A DNA stretch of 64,000 nt from Macrococcus epidermidis. GTDB lineage: Bacteria; Bacillota; Bacilli; Staphylococcales; Staphylococcaceae. The notes beneath the pieces were generated by a model. That model ran no database searches. It was not told the origin of the DNA and worked only from the letters and a program-made list of their open reading frames with translations. The DNA lies in assembly GCF_003259695.1 (NCBI RefSeq), contig NZ_PZJH01000001.1, positions 620,001-684,000 of the forward strand, given 5' to 3'. The position numbers were made by a program, and so were the translations under genes. Each line of letters opens with the position of its first letter. Position 1 is the first letter of the stretch. Below are positions 52,563-62,470 of this stretch, in pieces.

Positions 52563-55500
52563 ATGACGTTAACACACACAGAAAAATTTAATGTATTACT
52601 TACGCAATTGGGTATTACAGACCTATTTGAAGATATTCATAACGGTGAATTGTCACGTATCGATATTTCTAAGGAAGAACGATTATGGCACATGCATTTT
52701 ACATTTGAAACACATTTGCCATTTGTGCTCTATAATTTGTTACAAACGAAACTTCATGAACACTTTTCACATATCGCTAATGTCACTTTTGAAATAAAAG
52801 TGAAAGATGATGCGTATTTAACAGACCGTATTCGTGAGTATATTCCTTATGCAATCGATCAGACTGGGATGAGTCCAAGCTTAAAAGGACAATTGAAACA
52901 AAAGCTGTTTAATTTTTCAGGAGATGTACTTAAGTTTCAGGTTGTTAATGAAATTGAACAGAAGCATTTTGAGAAATCATGTAACGGCAAATTAATGGCA
53001 GCGTTCAAACATGCAGGATTTCAATTATCTCAGATTATCTTTGAAATTAGTGATGAAGATCAACTACGTGAACTTGCTTCTCTTGAGGCACATATACAGG
53101 AAGAAGAAGCACAACAAAGCGTGCTTCTACGCGAAAAGATGGTTGAGCGAGAGAAACAGAAAGCAGAAAGTGTATCTGAAGAGATTACACATTGTTCTAT
53201 TGGTAAAAAGATTCAGGTAGAAACGATTAAACCGATCGAATCAATTATTGAAGAAGAGTTTAAAGTTGCTTTAGAAGGTGTTATCTTTGATATTGAAATT
53301 AAAGCGCTTAAAAGTGGTCGACATATCGTTCAGCTAAAAATCACAGACTATACGGATTCATTAATTTTAAAGATGTTCACGCGTAAAGGTAAAAATGATT
53401 TAGATCATCTATCTTCATTAAAAGTCGGAGATTGGGTTCGTGCCCAGGGACGTATCGAGCAAGATACATTTATTCGTGATCTTGTGATGATGATGAGTGA
53501 TATTGAAAAGATAAATAAAGCATCGAAACAAGATAAGTCAGAAAATAAGCGAGTTGAGTTCCATTTACACACTGCGATGAGTCAAATGGATGGGATTACC
53601 CATATAAGTAGATATGTTGATCAGGCAGCGAAGTGGGGTCATAAAGCAATTGCAATTACAGATCATAATGGATGTCAAGGTTTCCCAGATGCCCACGCAG
53701 CAGCAAGTAAAGCGGGCATTAAAATGATTTACGGGATAGAAGGTATGCTGGTTGATGATGGCGTGGCAATTGCATATAAACCTCAGGATATAGCCTTAAA
53801 GACAGCGACGTATGTTGTGTTTGATGTTGAAACTACAGGTCTTAGTTCACAATACGATAAGATTATTGAACTTGCAGCAGTAAAAGTTAAAGATGGTGAA
53901 ATTGTTGATAAATTTGAACGCTTTAGCAATCCTGGTGAACGTTTGAATGAAACGATTAAAAATTTAACTGGTATCACAGATGATATGTTAGTTGATGCAC
54001 CACCGATAGAAGAAGTATTGAGTGATTTTAGAGATTTTGTTGGTGATGCCATCTATATTGCGCATAATGCAAGCTTTGATATGGGCTTTATCGATACAGG
54101 ATTTGAACGTTTAGGTTATGGTGCGACGACAAATGGTGTTATTGATACGCTGGAATTATCAAGAACAATCAATACTGAGATGGGTAAACACGGTTTAAAT
54201 TTCCTGGCTAAAAAATATGGTGTTGAATTGACCCAACATCACAGAGCGATATATGATGCTGAAACAACAGCACATATTTTTGTGAAGATGTTGAAGCAAA
54301 TAGAACAGCTTGGAGTTACAAATCATAATGAAATCGATGCTAAACTTTCAAATCAAGATGCATATAAACGTGCGCGCCCGATGCATGTCACGTTAATCGT
54401 GCAAAATCAAACAGGTCTTAAAAACTTATTTAAAATTGTCAGTGAATCGATGGTGCATTATTTTTATCGTACACCACGTATTCCAAGATCTTTACTGATG
54501 GAGAATCGTGAAGGGATTCTTGTTGGTAGTGCGTGTGATAATGGTGAAGTATTTACTGCCGTGATGCAAAAAGACCAAGAAGAAGTAGAGCGCATTGCGA
54601 AGTTTTATGACTTTTTAGAAGTACAACCGAAAGCATTATATCAACATTTATTAGAACGCGATTTAATTCGTGATAATGAAACGATGGAAGAAATTTATGA
54701 CCGAATCATTCAAGTTGGTGAAAAATTAGATATACCAGTCATTGCTACAGGGAATGCGCATTATTTACATGAACACGAAAAGCCAGCGCGTGAAATATTA
54801 ATTGCTTCCAACCCAGGTAATCCATTAAATCGACAAACTTTACCTGATGCGCATTTCAGAACAACCGATGAAATGCTGGATGATTTTCATTTTCTCGGTG
54901 AAGAGAAAGCTTTTGAGATTGTTGTAACAAATACGAACAATTTAGCAGATGCTATAGATACTGTTATCCCGATTCGTGATGAATTGTACACGCCAACGAT
55001 AGAAGGCGCGAACGAAGAGATTCGTGAAATGAGCTATAATCGTGCACGTAGTATTTATGGAGATGAATTACCTGAAATCGTTGTCGCTAGACTTGAAAAA
55101 GAACTGGATAGTATTATCGGAAATGGGTTTGCCGTTATCTATTTAATTTCACAAAAACTTGTTAAGAAATCACTGGATGATGGATATCTCGTAGGTAGTC
55201 GAGGCTCTGTAGGATCAAGTTTTGTAGCTACGATGACAGAAATTACGGAAGTTAATCCATTACCACCGCATTATATTTGTCCGAAATGTAAATCGAGTCA
55301 TTTCTTTGAAGATGGTAGTGTAGCAAGTGGATTTGACTTGCCGGATAAAAATTGTCCGGAATGTAACGTTCCATATATTAAAGAAGGACAAGATATTCCG
55401 TTTGAAACTTTCTTAGGATTTAAAGGGGACAAAGTTCCAGATATCGATTTAAACTTCAGTGGAGAATATCAGCCGATCGCGCATAACTATACGAAAGTAC

Positions 55501-56864
55501 TTTTCGGAGAAGATAAAGTATTCCGTGCTGGTACAATAGGTACGGTTGCTGAGAAAACAGCTTTCGGATATGTTAAAGGCTACCTGAATGATTCTGGCAT
55601 TCATAAACGTGGCGCTGAAATTGATCGTTTAGTGAAAGCATGTACGGGTGTTAAACGTACAACCGGGCAACATCCAGGGGGTATTATTGTAGTCCCTGAA
55701 AATATGGATATCTATGACTTTACGCCGATTCAATATCCAGCTGACCAGCAGGATTCAGCATGGCGAACAACACATTTTGATTTCCATTCAATCCATGACA
55801 ATTTATTAAAACTTGATATATTAGGACACGATGATCCAACGATGATTCGTATGTTGCAGGATTTATCTGGCATGGATCCAAAGACGATACCAGTCGATGA
55901 TAAAGAGACGATGAAAATATTTTCTAGTCCTGAGTCATTAGGTGTCTCTGAAGACGATATATTATGTAAGACAGGAACACTTGGTGTACCAGAGTTCGGT
56001 ACAGGGTTTGTAAGACAAATGTTAGAGGATACGAAACCTTCGTCCTTTAGTGAACTCGTACAAATTTCAGGGTTATCACACGGAACTGATGTATGGCTAG
56101 GTAATGCACAGGAACTTATTAAATCGGGCACTTGCGATTTATCAAGTGTAATCGGTTGTCGTGATGATATCATGGTGTATTTAATGTATGCTGGTCTTGA
56201 ACCATCACTTGCCTTTAAAATCATGGAATCCGTTCGTAAAGGTAAAGGACTTACTGAAGAGTTTGAAGCGGCGATGATTGAGAATAATGTACCTGCATGG
56301 TATCTGGATTCATGTAAAAAGATTAAGTACATGTTCCCGAAAGCCCATGCAGCAGCATATGTTTTAATGGCGGTGCGTATTGCTTACTTTAAAGTGCACC
56401 ATCCGTTATTCTATTATGCAAGTTACTTTACAGTTAGAGCTTCTGACTTTGATCTTATTACCATGGTTAAAGATAAACATACGATTAAAGCCACTGTAAA
56501 AGATTACTATGCACGTTATCATGATCTTGGTAAAAAAGAAAGAGATGTACTGACTGTCTTAGAGATTACCAATGAAATGGCACAACGTGGATTTAAGGTG
56601 CAACCAATTTCACTAGAAAAAAGTACAGCCTTTGAATTTATTATTGAAGGTGATACATTAATTCCACCATTTATTGCTGTCCCGGGACTTGGTGAGAACG
56701 TCGCAAAACGTATCGTTGCAGCACGAGATGAAGGACCATTCCTATCAAAAGAAGAATTAAACAAAAAAGCGGGAGTCTCACAAAAGATTATTGATTATCT
56801 AGATGAACTGGGTAGTTTAAATGATATGCCGGATAAAGCACAACTATCGATATTCGATTTATAA
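52563..56864 (+). CDS. polC: DNA polymerase III PolC-type alpha subunit
   Basis: The 1433-residue main replicative polymerase of low-GC Gram-positives. In order: an N-terminal domain, an OB fold (about 235-320), PHP domain starting FHLHTAMSQMDG (about 334), an inserted 3'-5' exonuclease starting FDVETTGLSSQYD (about 420), a four-cysteine zinc element (CPKC and CPEC, about 906-934), and the polymerase palm with PDIDLNFSGEY (about 959). AAGGTGG precedes the ATG at 52563. The length matches staphylococcal PolC and no lesion is visible. Confidence 0.97.
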   Translation: MTLTHTEKFNVLLTQLGITDLFEDIHNGELSRIDISKEERLWHMHFTFETHLPFVLYNLLQTKLHEHFSHIANVTFEIKVKDDAYLTDRIREYIPYAIDQTGMSPSLKGQLKQKLFNFSGDVLKFQVVNEIEQKHFEKSCNGKLMAAFKHAGFQLSQIIFEISDEDQLRELASLEAHIQEEEAQQSVLLREKMVEREKQKAESVSEEITHCSIGKKIQVETIKPIESIIEEEFKVALEGVIFDIEIKALKSGRHIVQLKITDYTDSLILKMFTRKGKNDLDHLSSLKVGDWVRAQGRIEQDTFIRDLVMMMSDIEKINKASKQDKSENKRVEFHLHTAMSQMDGITHISRYVDQAAKWGHKAIAITDHNGCQGFPDAHAAASKAGIKMIYGIEGMLVDDGVAIAYKPQDIALKTATYVVFDVETTGLSSQYDKIIELAAVKVKDGEIVDKFERFSNPGERLNETIKNLTGITDDMLVDAPPIEEVLSDFRDFVGDAIYIAHNASFDMGFIDTGFERLGYGATTNGVIDTLELSRTINTEMGKHGLNFLAKKYGVELTQHHRAIYDAETTAHIFVKMLKQIEQLGVTNHNEIDAKLSNQDAYKRARPMHVTLIVQNQTGLKNLFKIVSESMVHYFYRTPRIPRSLLMENREGILVGSACDNGEVFTAVMQKDQEEVERIAKFYDFLEVQPKALYQHLLERDLIRDNETMEEIYDRIIQVGEKLDIPVIATGNAHYLHEHEKPAREILIASNPGNPLNRQTLPDAHFRTTDEMLDDFHFLGEEKAFEIVVTNTNNLADAIDTVIPIRDELYTPTIEGANEEIREMSYNRARSIYGDELPEIVVARLEKELDSIIGNGFAVIYLISQKLVKKSLDDGYLVGSRGSVGSSFVATMTEITEVNPLPPHYICPKCKSSHFFEDGSVASGFDLPDKNCPECNVPYIKEGQDIPFETFLGFKGDKVPDIDLNFSGEYQPIAHNYTKVLFGEDKVFRAGTIGTVAEKTAFGYVKGYLNDSGIHKRGAEIDRLVKACTGVKRTTGQHPGGIIVVPENMDIYDFTPIQYPADQQDSAWRTTHFDFHSIHDNLLKLDILGHDDPTMIRMLQDLSGMDPKTIPVDDKETMKIFSSPESLGVSEDDILCKTGTLGVPEFGTGFVRQMLEDTKPSSFSELVQISGLSHGTDVWLGNAQELIKSGTCDLSSVIGCRDDIMVYLMYAGLEPSLAFKIMESVRKGKGLTEEFEAAMIENNVPAWYLDSCKKIKYMFPKAHAAAYVLMAVRIAYFKVHHPLFYYASYFTVRASDFDLITMVKDKHTIKATVKDYYARYHDLGKKERDVLTVLEITNEMAQRGFKVQPISLEKSTAFEFIIEGDTLIPPFIAVPGLGENVAKRIVAARDEGPFLSKEELNKKAGVSQKIIDYLDELGSLNDMPDKAQLSIFDL

Positions 56865-56868
56865 TCAT

Positions 56869-56897
56869 TTGAGTTATGCACTAATATGTGCTATCAT
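56869..56897 (+). promoter_or_regulatory. Promoter of the rimP-nusA-infB operon
   Basis: TTGAGT (56869-56874), 17-base spacer, TATCAT (56892-56897), just after the polC stop. The predicted start near 56904 places the following hairpin inside the operon leader. Confidence 0.6.
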
Positions 56898-56926
56898 TAC
56901 ATTGTTAAAGAAAATACTCTACAAGC

Positions 56927-56965
56927 GAAAAGAGTGGGATATCCCGCTCTTTTCTTAAGTTTTGT
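56927..56965 (+). terminator. Leader hairpin ahead of rimP: polC terminator and/or NusA-type attenuator
   Basis: GAAAAGAGTGGGAT (56927-56940) and ATCCCGCTCTTTTC (56941-56954) are a perfect 28-base palindrome. The following tract, TTAAGTTTTG, is a broken U tract. In B. subtilis the ylxS-nusA operon is autoregulated at a NusA-dependent leader terminator; a strong stem with a poor U tract fits that pattern. Confidence 0.65.
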
Positions 56966-56977
56966 GAGGAGGATTAT

Positions 56978-57445
56978 ATGTCAAAGATTACTGAACGCGT
57001 GGAAGAGATTGTTACACCTATCGTTGAATCATTAGGATTTGAGTTGGTAGATGTAGAATATGTTAAAGAAGGCCCTGATTATTATTTGCGTATTGCAATT
57101 GATAAGCCAGGTGGCATCGATATCGCTGACTGTGCACTAGCGAGTGAGCATATTAGCGAAGTGATGGATAAAGAAGATCCAATAACAGAAGCTTACTTTA
57201 TGGATGTTTCTTCACCAGGAGCTGAATGTCCACTTAAGAAAGAAAAAGATTACGAAAATGCTGTAGGTAATAATATCTATGTAAAACTTTATGAACCGAT
57301 TGCCGGAGACAAAGAGTGGATTGGTATATTAGAGCAGTATAATGAAGAATTCATAACGATAAATGCAAAGATAAAGACGCGTACGAAAACGATTGAAATT
57401 GACCGTAAAAAAATAGCAAAAATTCGTCGTGCTGTCGTTTTATAA
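56978..57445 (+). CDS. rimP: Ribosome maturation factor RimP
   Basis: A 155-residue 30S assembly factor (YlxS). The sequence FELVDVEYVKEGPDYYLRIAIDKPGGIDI (quoted only as its two halves in databases; here residues about 21-49) and MDVSSPGAECPLKKEKDY (about 75-92) identify it. GAGGAGG precedes the ATG. It leads the nusA operon, with nusA 13 bases downstream. Confidence 0.95.
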   Translation: MSKITERVEEIVTPIVESLGFELVDVEYVKEGPDYYLRIAIDKPGGIDIADCALASEHISEVMDKEDPITEAYFMDVSSPGAECPLKKEKDYENAVGNNIYVKLYEPIAGDKEWIGILEQYNEEFITINAKIKTRTKTIEIDRKKIAKIRRAVVL

Positions 57446-57458
57446 TTTGGAGGGAAAC

Positions 57459-58523
57459 ATGAATAAAAATAATGAATTATTAAATGCAATTGATTACCTT
57501 GAAAAAGAAAAATCAATTCCAAGAGAAGTTTTAATTGAAACAATAGAAGCTGCGTTAATCACAGCATATAAAAAGAACTATAATTCAGCGAACAACGTCC
57601 GTGTTGAATTAAATATGGATAATGGAGCTTATCGCGTATATTCACGTAAAGATGTTGTTGAAGAAGTGATGAATCCACGTGATGAAGTAAGTTTGGAGAT
57701 GGCTTTAGAGTCTAATCCAGCCTATGAAGTTGGCGATATTTATGAAGAAGATGTAACACCTAAAGATTTCGGTCGCGTCTCAGCACAAGCAGCGAAACAA
57801 GCGGTAATGCAACGATTACGCGACGCTGAACGTGGTATTTTATACAATGAGTTCATCGATAAAGAAGATGATATTATGACTGGTATCATTGACCGCGTTG
57901 ATCATCGTTATGTGTATGTAACTTTAGGTAAAACGGAAGCGGTATTATCTGAAGCTGAACGTAGTCCAAATGAAGAATATCGTCCAACTGAACGCATAAA
58001 AGTTTATGTAAATAAAGTAGAACAAACAACTAAAGGACCTCAAATCTTTGTATCTCGTAGTCATCCAGGTTTATTAAAACGACTATTTGAACAAGAAGTT
58101 CCGGAAATTTTTGATGGCACTGTCATCGTTAAGTCTGTTGCGCGTGAAGCGGGCGACCGTTCTAAGATTAGTGTGTACTCGGAAAATTCTGATATCGATG
58201 CTGTTGGTGCATGTGTAGGTGCAAAAGGTGCACGTGTTGAGGCTGTTGTTGAAGAATTAGGTGGCGAGAAGATTGATATCGTTGAGTGGAGTGGTGATAC
58301 AAAGACATTTGTTAAGAATGCATTAAGTCCATCTCAAGTCGTTGATGTGTTAGTGGATGAAGCGAATCAATCAACTACTGTAATCGTTCCAGATTATCAA
58401 TTATCTCTTGCTATCGGTAAAAAAGGTCAAAATGCGCGTTTAGCTGCAAAACTGACTGGCTGGAAAATCGACATTAAATCTGAGACAGATGCAAAAGAAG
58501 CAGGCATTTATCCAGTAGAATAG
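57459..58523 (+). CDS. nusA: Transcription termination/antitermination factor NusA
   Basis: A 354-residue RNA polymerase-binding factor that promotes pausing and intrinsic termination. An N-terminal domain (1-125) is followed by S1 (about 135-200), KH1 and KH2 (about 205-345, with AVGACVGAKGARVEAV and LAIGKKGQNARLAAKL). It lacks the acidic repeats of enteric NusA, and is slightly shorter than the S. aureus and B. subtilis proteins. TTGGAGGG precedes the ATG at 57459; the longer frame overlaps rimP without a site. Confidence 0.96.
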   Translation: MNKNNELLNAIDYLEKEKSIPREVLIETIEAALITAYKKNYNSANNVRVELNMDNGAYRVYSRKDVVEEVMNPRDEVSLEMALESNPAYEVGDIYEEDVTPKDFGRVSAQAAKQAVMQRLRDAERGILYNEFIDKEDDIMTGIIDRVDHRYVYVTLGKTEAVLSEAERSPNEEYRPTERIKVYVNKVEQTTKGPQIFVSRSHPGLLKRLFEQEVPEIFDGTVIVKSVAREAGDRSKISVYSENSDIDAVGACVGAKGARVEAVVEELGGEKIDIVEWSGDTKTFVKNALSPSQVVDVLVDEANQSTTVIVPDYQLSLAIGKKGQNARLAAKLTGWKIDIKSETDAKEAGIYPVE

Positions 58524-58531
58524 GTGACATT

Positions 58532-58819
58532 ATGAAACAAAAAAAAATACCTATGCGCAAATGTATATTAAGCAATGAAATGAAACCGAAAAAAGAAATG
58601 ATTCGAGTTGTTAAGACGAAAGAAGACGAAATCTTTGTTGATCCGACAGGTAAACAAAATGGTCGTGGAGCATATGTTTCGATGGATTTAGAAGTTGTAG
58701 AAGCTGCACGTAAAAAGAAGAAACTTGAGCAATTCTTTGAGGGCGATACTGACCGTCTCAATCCTATATATGATGAAATTATTCGTTTAATATATCGAGA
58801 AATGATACCGAAACGATGA
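58532..58819 (+). CDS. rnpM: YlxR family RNA-binding protein (RnpM)
   Basis: A 95-residue YlxR protein with the signature KIPMRKCILSNEMKPKKEMIR (about residues 4-24) and GRGAYVS (about 46-52). The B. subtilis homologue has been renamed RnpM because it binds and modulates RNase P. It overlaps the L7Ae-like gene by 4 bases. Confidence 0.93.
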   Translation: MKQKKIPMRKCILSNEMKPKKEMIRVVKTKEDEIFVDPTGKQNGRGAYVSMDLEVVEAARKKKKLEQFFEGDTDRLNPIYDEIIRLIYREMIPKR

Positions 58820-59148
58820 ATAATCAAGATAAATTATTTAATTTACTCGGTCTTGCGATGCGTGCACGTAAACTTGCCACCGGCGAAGAACTTGTCATTA
58901 ATGAAGTGAGAAATAAGAAATGTAAACTTGTAATACTAGCGACTGACGCTGGACCAAATACGACAAAAACTGTTACGAATAAATGTAATTCGTTCAATGT
59001 GCCGCTCGTGCAGCACGGAACGCGTTATGAGTTAGGATATGCGATTGGTAAGGCCGAACGGGTTACAATCGGTATCCTGGATGCTGGATTTGCAAAATCT
59101 ATCCAAACGCTCATTCGTAACATCAATGAGGAGAGAACCTATGATTAA
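58816..59148 (+). CDS. ylxQ: YlxQ-like L7Ae family RNA-binding protein
   Basis: A 110-residue L7Ae/L30e-type protein beginning with [19 protein letters not shown] (about 7-25), followed by [16 protein letters not shown] (about 38-53). L7Ae proteins bind kink-turns; the cellular role of YlxQ is not established. It starts at ATG inside the previous gene and overlaps infB by 8 bases. Confidence 0.92.
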   Translation: MNNQDKLFNLLGLAMRARKLATGEELVINEVRNKKCKLVILATDAGPNTTKTVTNKCNSFNVPLVQHGTRYELGYAIGKAERVTIGILDAGFAKSIQTLIRNINEERTYD

Positions 59149-61327
59149 AAAGAGAATATATGAATACGCAAAAGAAGTTAAATTAAAAAGCAAAGACATC
59201 ATTGATGAACTGAAAAAAATGAATATCGAAGTAACAAGCCATATGCAGGTGATTGAAGATAAAGAAATTACTGCATTAGATAAAATCTTTAAAAAAGATC
59301 AGGTGAAATCTGAACAGAAGGCCGAAAGCAAACCAGCTGAAAAAGTTGAGCCGAAAAAAGAACAACCGAAACAAGAGAAGAAACCTGCAGCGAAGCCTGC
59401 TGACAAACCAGCTAATAAGCCAGTTCAAAAACCGCGTCATAACAATAACCACCGACCAGGTAGTAATAACAAACCAGGAACAGGCGGTCCAAACCGTAAT
59501 AAAAAAGGTAAAGGTAAAGGCAATCCGAAACCTGCTCCAGTAATTCAGGAGCCTGTAATTAAAGAAACACCTTCAAAGATTACATATGAAGAGGGTATTA
59601 CAGTAGGAGAACTTGCTGAAAAATTAAACAAAGATGCATCTGAAATAGTTAAAAATTTATTTATGGTTGGAATTATGGCGAACATCAACCAAAGTTTAAA
59701 TCAAGATGCGATTGAATTAATCTGTGATGAATATGGTGTTGAAGCTGAACTTGAAGTTGTAGTTGATGCAACAGATTTAGAAACTTATTTCGAAGATGTT
59801 GATGCAAATCCTGAAGATATTATTGAAAGACCTTCAGTAGTAACCATTATGGGTCACGTTGACCACGGTAAAACAACGTTGCTTGACTCTATCCGTAACA
59901 CGCGTGTTACAGCTGGAGAAGCTGGTGGAATCACACAACATATTGGTGCATATCAAATTGAGAACGAAGGTAAGAAGATTACCTTCTTAGATACACCTGG
60001 ACATGCTGCGTTTACAACGATGCGTGCACGTGGTGCCCAAGTTACGGATATTACAATTTTAGTGGTTGCTGCAGATGATGGTGTTATGCCACAAACTGTT
60101 GAAGCGATTAACCATGCTAAAGCTGCTGAAGTGCCAATTATTGTTGCAGTTAATAAGATTGATAAACCGACTGCTAATCCGGACCGTGTAATGCAGGAAT
60201 TAGGTGAACACGGATTATATCCTGAAGATTGGGGTGGTGATACAATCTTCGTACAGTTATCAGCGATTAAAGGTGACGGAATTGATGAATTGTTAGAAAT
60301 GATCTTACTTGTTTCTGAAGTAGCTGAATTAAAAGCAAATCCTAAACGTACTGCAATCGGTACAGTTATCGAAGCAGAGTTAGATAAATCTCGTGGACCA
60401 GCTGCATCATTATTAGTTCAAGATGGTACACTTGAAATTGGTGATTCAATTGTTGTAGGTAACACGTTTGGGCGTGTACGTGCAATGGTTAATGATTTAG
60501 GTAAACGCATTAAATCTGCAGGACCATCTACACCAGTTGAAATTACTGGTCTACAAGATGTACCTTTAGCGGGTGACCGTTTCGTAGTATTCAAAGATGA
60601 AAAACGTGCACGCCGAATCGGTGAAGCACGTCAACAACAAAACATCTTAGCACAACGTCAGGAAAGTCAAAAGGTTTCATTGGATAATTTATTCGAACAA
60701 ATTAAACAAGGTGAAATGAAAGACTTAAACGTAATTATTAAAGGTGATGTTCAAGGTTCAGTAGAAGCTTTAGCAGCGTCATTAATGAAGATTGATGTAG
60801 AAGGCGTTAACGTACGTATTATTCATACAGCCGTTGGTGCGATTAATGAATCAGATGTTACTTTAGCATCAGCATCAAACGGTATCATTATCGGATTCAA
60901 CGTACGTCCGGATGTAAATGCGAAACGTGCAGCTGAAGCTGAAGGCGTAGATATGCGTTTACACAGAATCATCTACAAAGTAATCGAAGAAATCGAACAA
61001 GCGATGATCGGTATGTTAGATCCTGAATATGAAGAGAAAGTGATTGGACAAGCTGAAGTACGTCAAACAATCAACATTTCTAAAGTAGGTACAGTAGCAG
61101 GTTCTTACGTAACAGATGGTAAGATTACACGTGATTCTCAAGTCCGTATCATTCGTGACGGTATCGTAGTGTACGAAGGACAAGTTGATGCGTTGAAACG
61201 TTTCAAAGATGATGTGCGTGAAGTCGCTCAAGGTTACGAATGTGGTATCACAATCGAAAACTTCAACGACGTTAAAGAAGGCGACATCTTCGAAGCGTTT
61301 ATTATGGAAGAGATTAAACGTAAATAA
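59141..61327 (+). CDS. infB: Translation initiation factor IF-2
   Basis: A 728-residue GTPase that brings initiator tRNA to the 30S subunit. The N-terminus ([20 protein letters not shown]) is followed by a Lys/Pro/Asn-rich low-complexity linker (about 55-145), then the G domain with GHVDHGKTT (about 237-245), DTPGHAAF (about 283) and NKIDKP (about 338), and C-terminal domains that bind fMet-tRNA. GAGGAGAG precedes the ATG at 59141. A long upstream frame (59039) is only an extension through ylxQ. Confidence 0.97.
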   Translation: MIKKRIYEYAKEVKLKSKDIIDELKKMNIEVTSHMQVIEDKEITALDKIFKKDQVKSEQKAESKPAEKVEPKKEQPKQEKKPAAKPADKPANKPVQKPRHNNNHRPGSNNKPGTGGPNRNKKGKGKGNPKPAPVIQEPVIKETPSKITYEEGITVGELAEKLNKDASEIVKNLFMVGIMANINQSLNQDAIELICDEYGVEAELEVVVDATDLETYFEDVDANPEDIIERPSVVTIMGHVDHGKTTLLDSIRNTRVTAGEAGGITQHIGAYQIENEGKKITFLDTPGHAAFTTMRARGAQVTDITILVVAADDGVMPQTVEAINHAKAAEVPIIVAVNKIDKPTANPDRVMQELGEHGLYPEDWGGDTIFVQLSAIKGDGIDELLEMILLVSEVAELKANPKRTAIGTVIEAELDKSRGPAASLLVQDGTLEIGDSIVVGNTFGRVRAMVNDLGKRIKSAGPSTPVEITGLQDVPLAGDRFVVFKDEKRARRIGEARQQQNILAQRQESQKVSLDNLFEQIKQGEMKDLNVIIKGDVQGSVEALAASLMKIDVEGVNVRIIHTAVGAINESDVTLASASNGIIIGFNVRPDVNAKRAAEAEGVDMRLHRIIYKVIEEIEQAMIGMLDPEYEEKVIGQAEVRQTINISKVGTVAGSYVTDGKITRDSQVRIIRDGIVVYEGQVDALKRFKDDVREVAQGYECGITIENFNDVKEGDIFEAFIMEEIKRK

Positions 61328-61335
61328 TCAATTTC

Positions 61336-61366
61336 TAGCACTCACAATTATTTGTGAGTGCTTTAT
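61336..61366 (+). terminator. Terminator after infB
   Basis: AGCACTCACAA (61337-61347) and TTGTGAGTGCT (61352-61362) pair perfectly around TTAT, followed by TTATTTG. It cuts the nusA-infB transcript before the inserted NERD gene. Confidence 0.85.
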
Positions 61367-61418
61367 TTGTTTGAGAAAATTTAATTATTTTTATGCATGT
61401 TTTATGAATAATTTGCTA

Positions 61419-61492
61419 CAGAAAATCATTTTCTGCTAGTAAATTTTGTAGAATATTAATTATTGTATTAATTATGAATATTCTTGTATAAC
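61419..61492 (+). promoter_or_regulatory. Upstream region of the NERD gene: inverted repeats and weak promoter
   Basis: CAGAAAA-tca-TTTTCTG (61419-61435) is a perfect seven-pair hairpin without a T run. GAATATT (61451-61457) repeats inverted as AATATTC (61477-61483), inside the 18-base spacer of a weak promoter TTGTAT (61463) / TATAAC (61487). The repeats could be operators; that is inference. Confidence 0.4.
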
Positions 61493-61567
61493 AACACTAT
61501 TAATTATACATTTTAGGCTGTTTGCATGCTCAGTAATTATGTTTTATATTCATTTTGAGGTGATAAT

Positions 61568-62464
61568 TTGTTTATAAAAACAGCAGTGAAACCACCACAA
61601 CTTGAATATTTAGAAGAAGTTCATGGTAGAACACATATGACTGAATCGGATAGACGAAAATATTTCAATTTAAAATTGGGCTATGAAGGTGAAAAGAAAG
61701 TTTATGATTTTCTGAATCAGTTTAAGCAAGGTGTCTGTATTTGGGATGTACGACTGAATATATGCGGAGAGATACAATTTGACTTCTTTGTGATAGTTAA
61801 TGGAATTATTTTTATATTAGAAATTAAAAATTTTTACGGAAACTATACATATAAAGATGGCAATCTGAAAAGTGAAAGTGGTTATGTATGTCGAGATGTA
61901 TTTTCTCAGGCAAGTAATGAACGAGATAAATTTGAAGCGTTTTGTTATGAACAAAATATTCATTATAAAATTGTAAATAAAGTCGTATTTGTTAATGAGA
62001 CTTTCAAGGTGATTAATAATGTAAAAGATATTAAATTTAGTAATATGTCTGATATCGAAAATCTTGCAAGATACATGTGTAGTTTTGAAATTACCGATGA
62101 GGATATTGCGATTGGTGAATTGATTGTTAAGCATCATATTGAGCAATCGAAAAATGAACAGAAGCATTTTTATCCATATGAAAAAATGACACGTGGATTG
62201 AAATGTCCAGAATGTCACAGATTTCTGAAAGTGAATCGCAATGCGAAGAAAAAAGTTAAATGTACATGCGGCCATGTAATGGATAAATCTAAAGCTATAA
62301 TTGAAGCGTTTAGAAAAATCGAAATGCTGAAAAGGGATAGTGTAAGTGTTAGTGAAGTTGGTGAGTGGATTGATTGTAATCCGTCAGGCATCCGAAAAAT
62401 ATTAGGGGAAAATTTTATTAAGATAGGTACACATAAGAACAGGAAGTATAAAACTATTATATAA
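61568..62464 (+). CDS. NERD-domain protein with zinc ribbon and C-terminal HTH
   Basis: A 298-residue protein not normally found in this operon. Residues about 38-150 match the nuclease-related domain: GYEGEKKVYDFL (38-49), then the nuclease-like acidic pair QFDFF (Asp72) and FILEIKNFYG (Glu85, Lys87). A four-cysteine ribbon follows (Cys213, Cys216, Cys232, Cys234), and residues 250-298 look like a winged helix (SVSVSEVGEWIDCNPSGIRKIL). NERD proteins are predicted DNases of the PD-(D/E)XK type, mostly uncharacterised. It starts at TTG behind GAGGTGAT, is flanked by the infB terminator and the 61-bp repeats, and probably transcribed alone. The function is unknown. Confidence 0.82.
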   Translation: MFIKTAVKPPQLEYLEEVHGRTHMTESDRRKYFNLKLGYEGEKKVYDFLNQFKQGVCIWDVRLNICGEIQFDFFVIVNGIIFILEIKNFYGNYTYKDGNLKSESGYVCRDVFSQASNERDKFEAFCYEQNIHYKIVNKVVFVNETFKVINNVKDIKFSNMSDIENLARYMCSFEITDEDIAIGELIVKHHIEQSKNEQKHFYPYEKMTRGLKCPECHRFLKVNRNAKKKVKCTCGHVMDKSKAIIEAFRKIEMLKRDSVSVSEVGEWIDCNPSGIRKILGENFIKIGTHKNRKYKTII

Positions 62465-62470
62465 TAAGTC

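Noticed and set aside
55730-56332. Minus-strand open frame of 200 codons opposite polC
   Set aside because: Antisense shadow of conserved polymerase sequence, serine-rich with no start signal.
57429-57458. Upstream extension of NusA
   Set aside because: The extra codons overlap rimP and have no ribosome site, while TTGGAGGG fits the ATG at 57459.
61817-62275. Minus-strand open frame of 152 codons opposite the NERD gene
   Set aside because: Composition is phenylalanine/isoleucine-rich antisense of an AT-rich gene, with no ribosome site and no recognisable domain.
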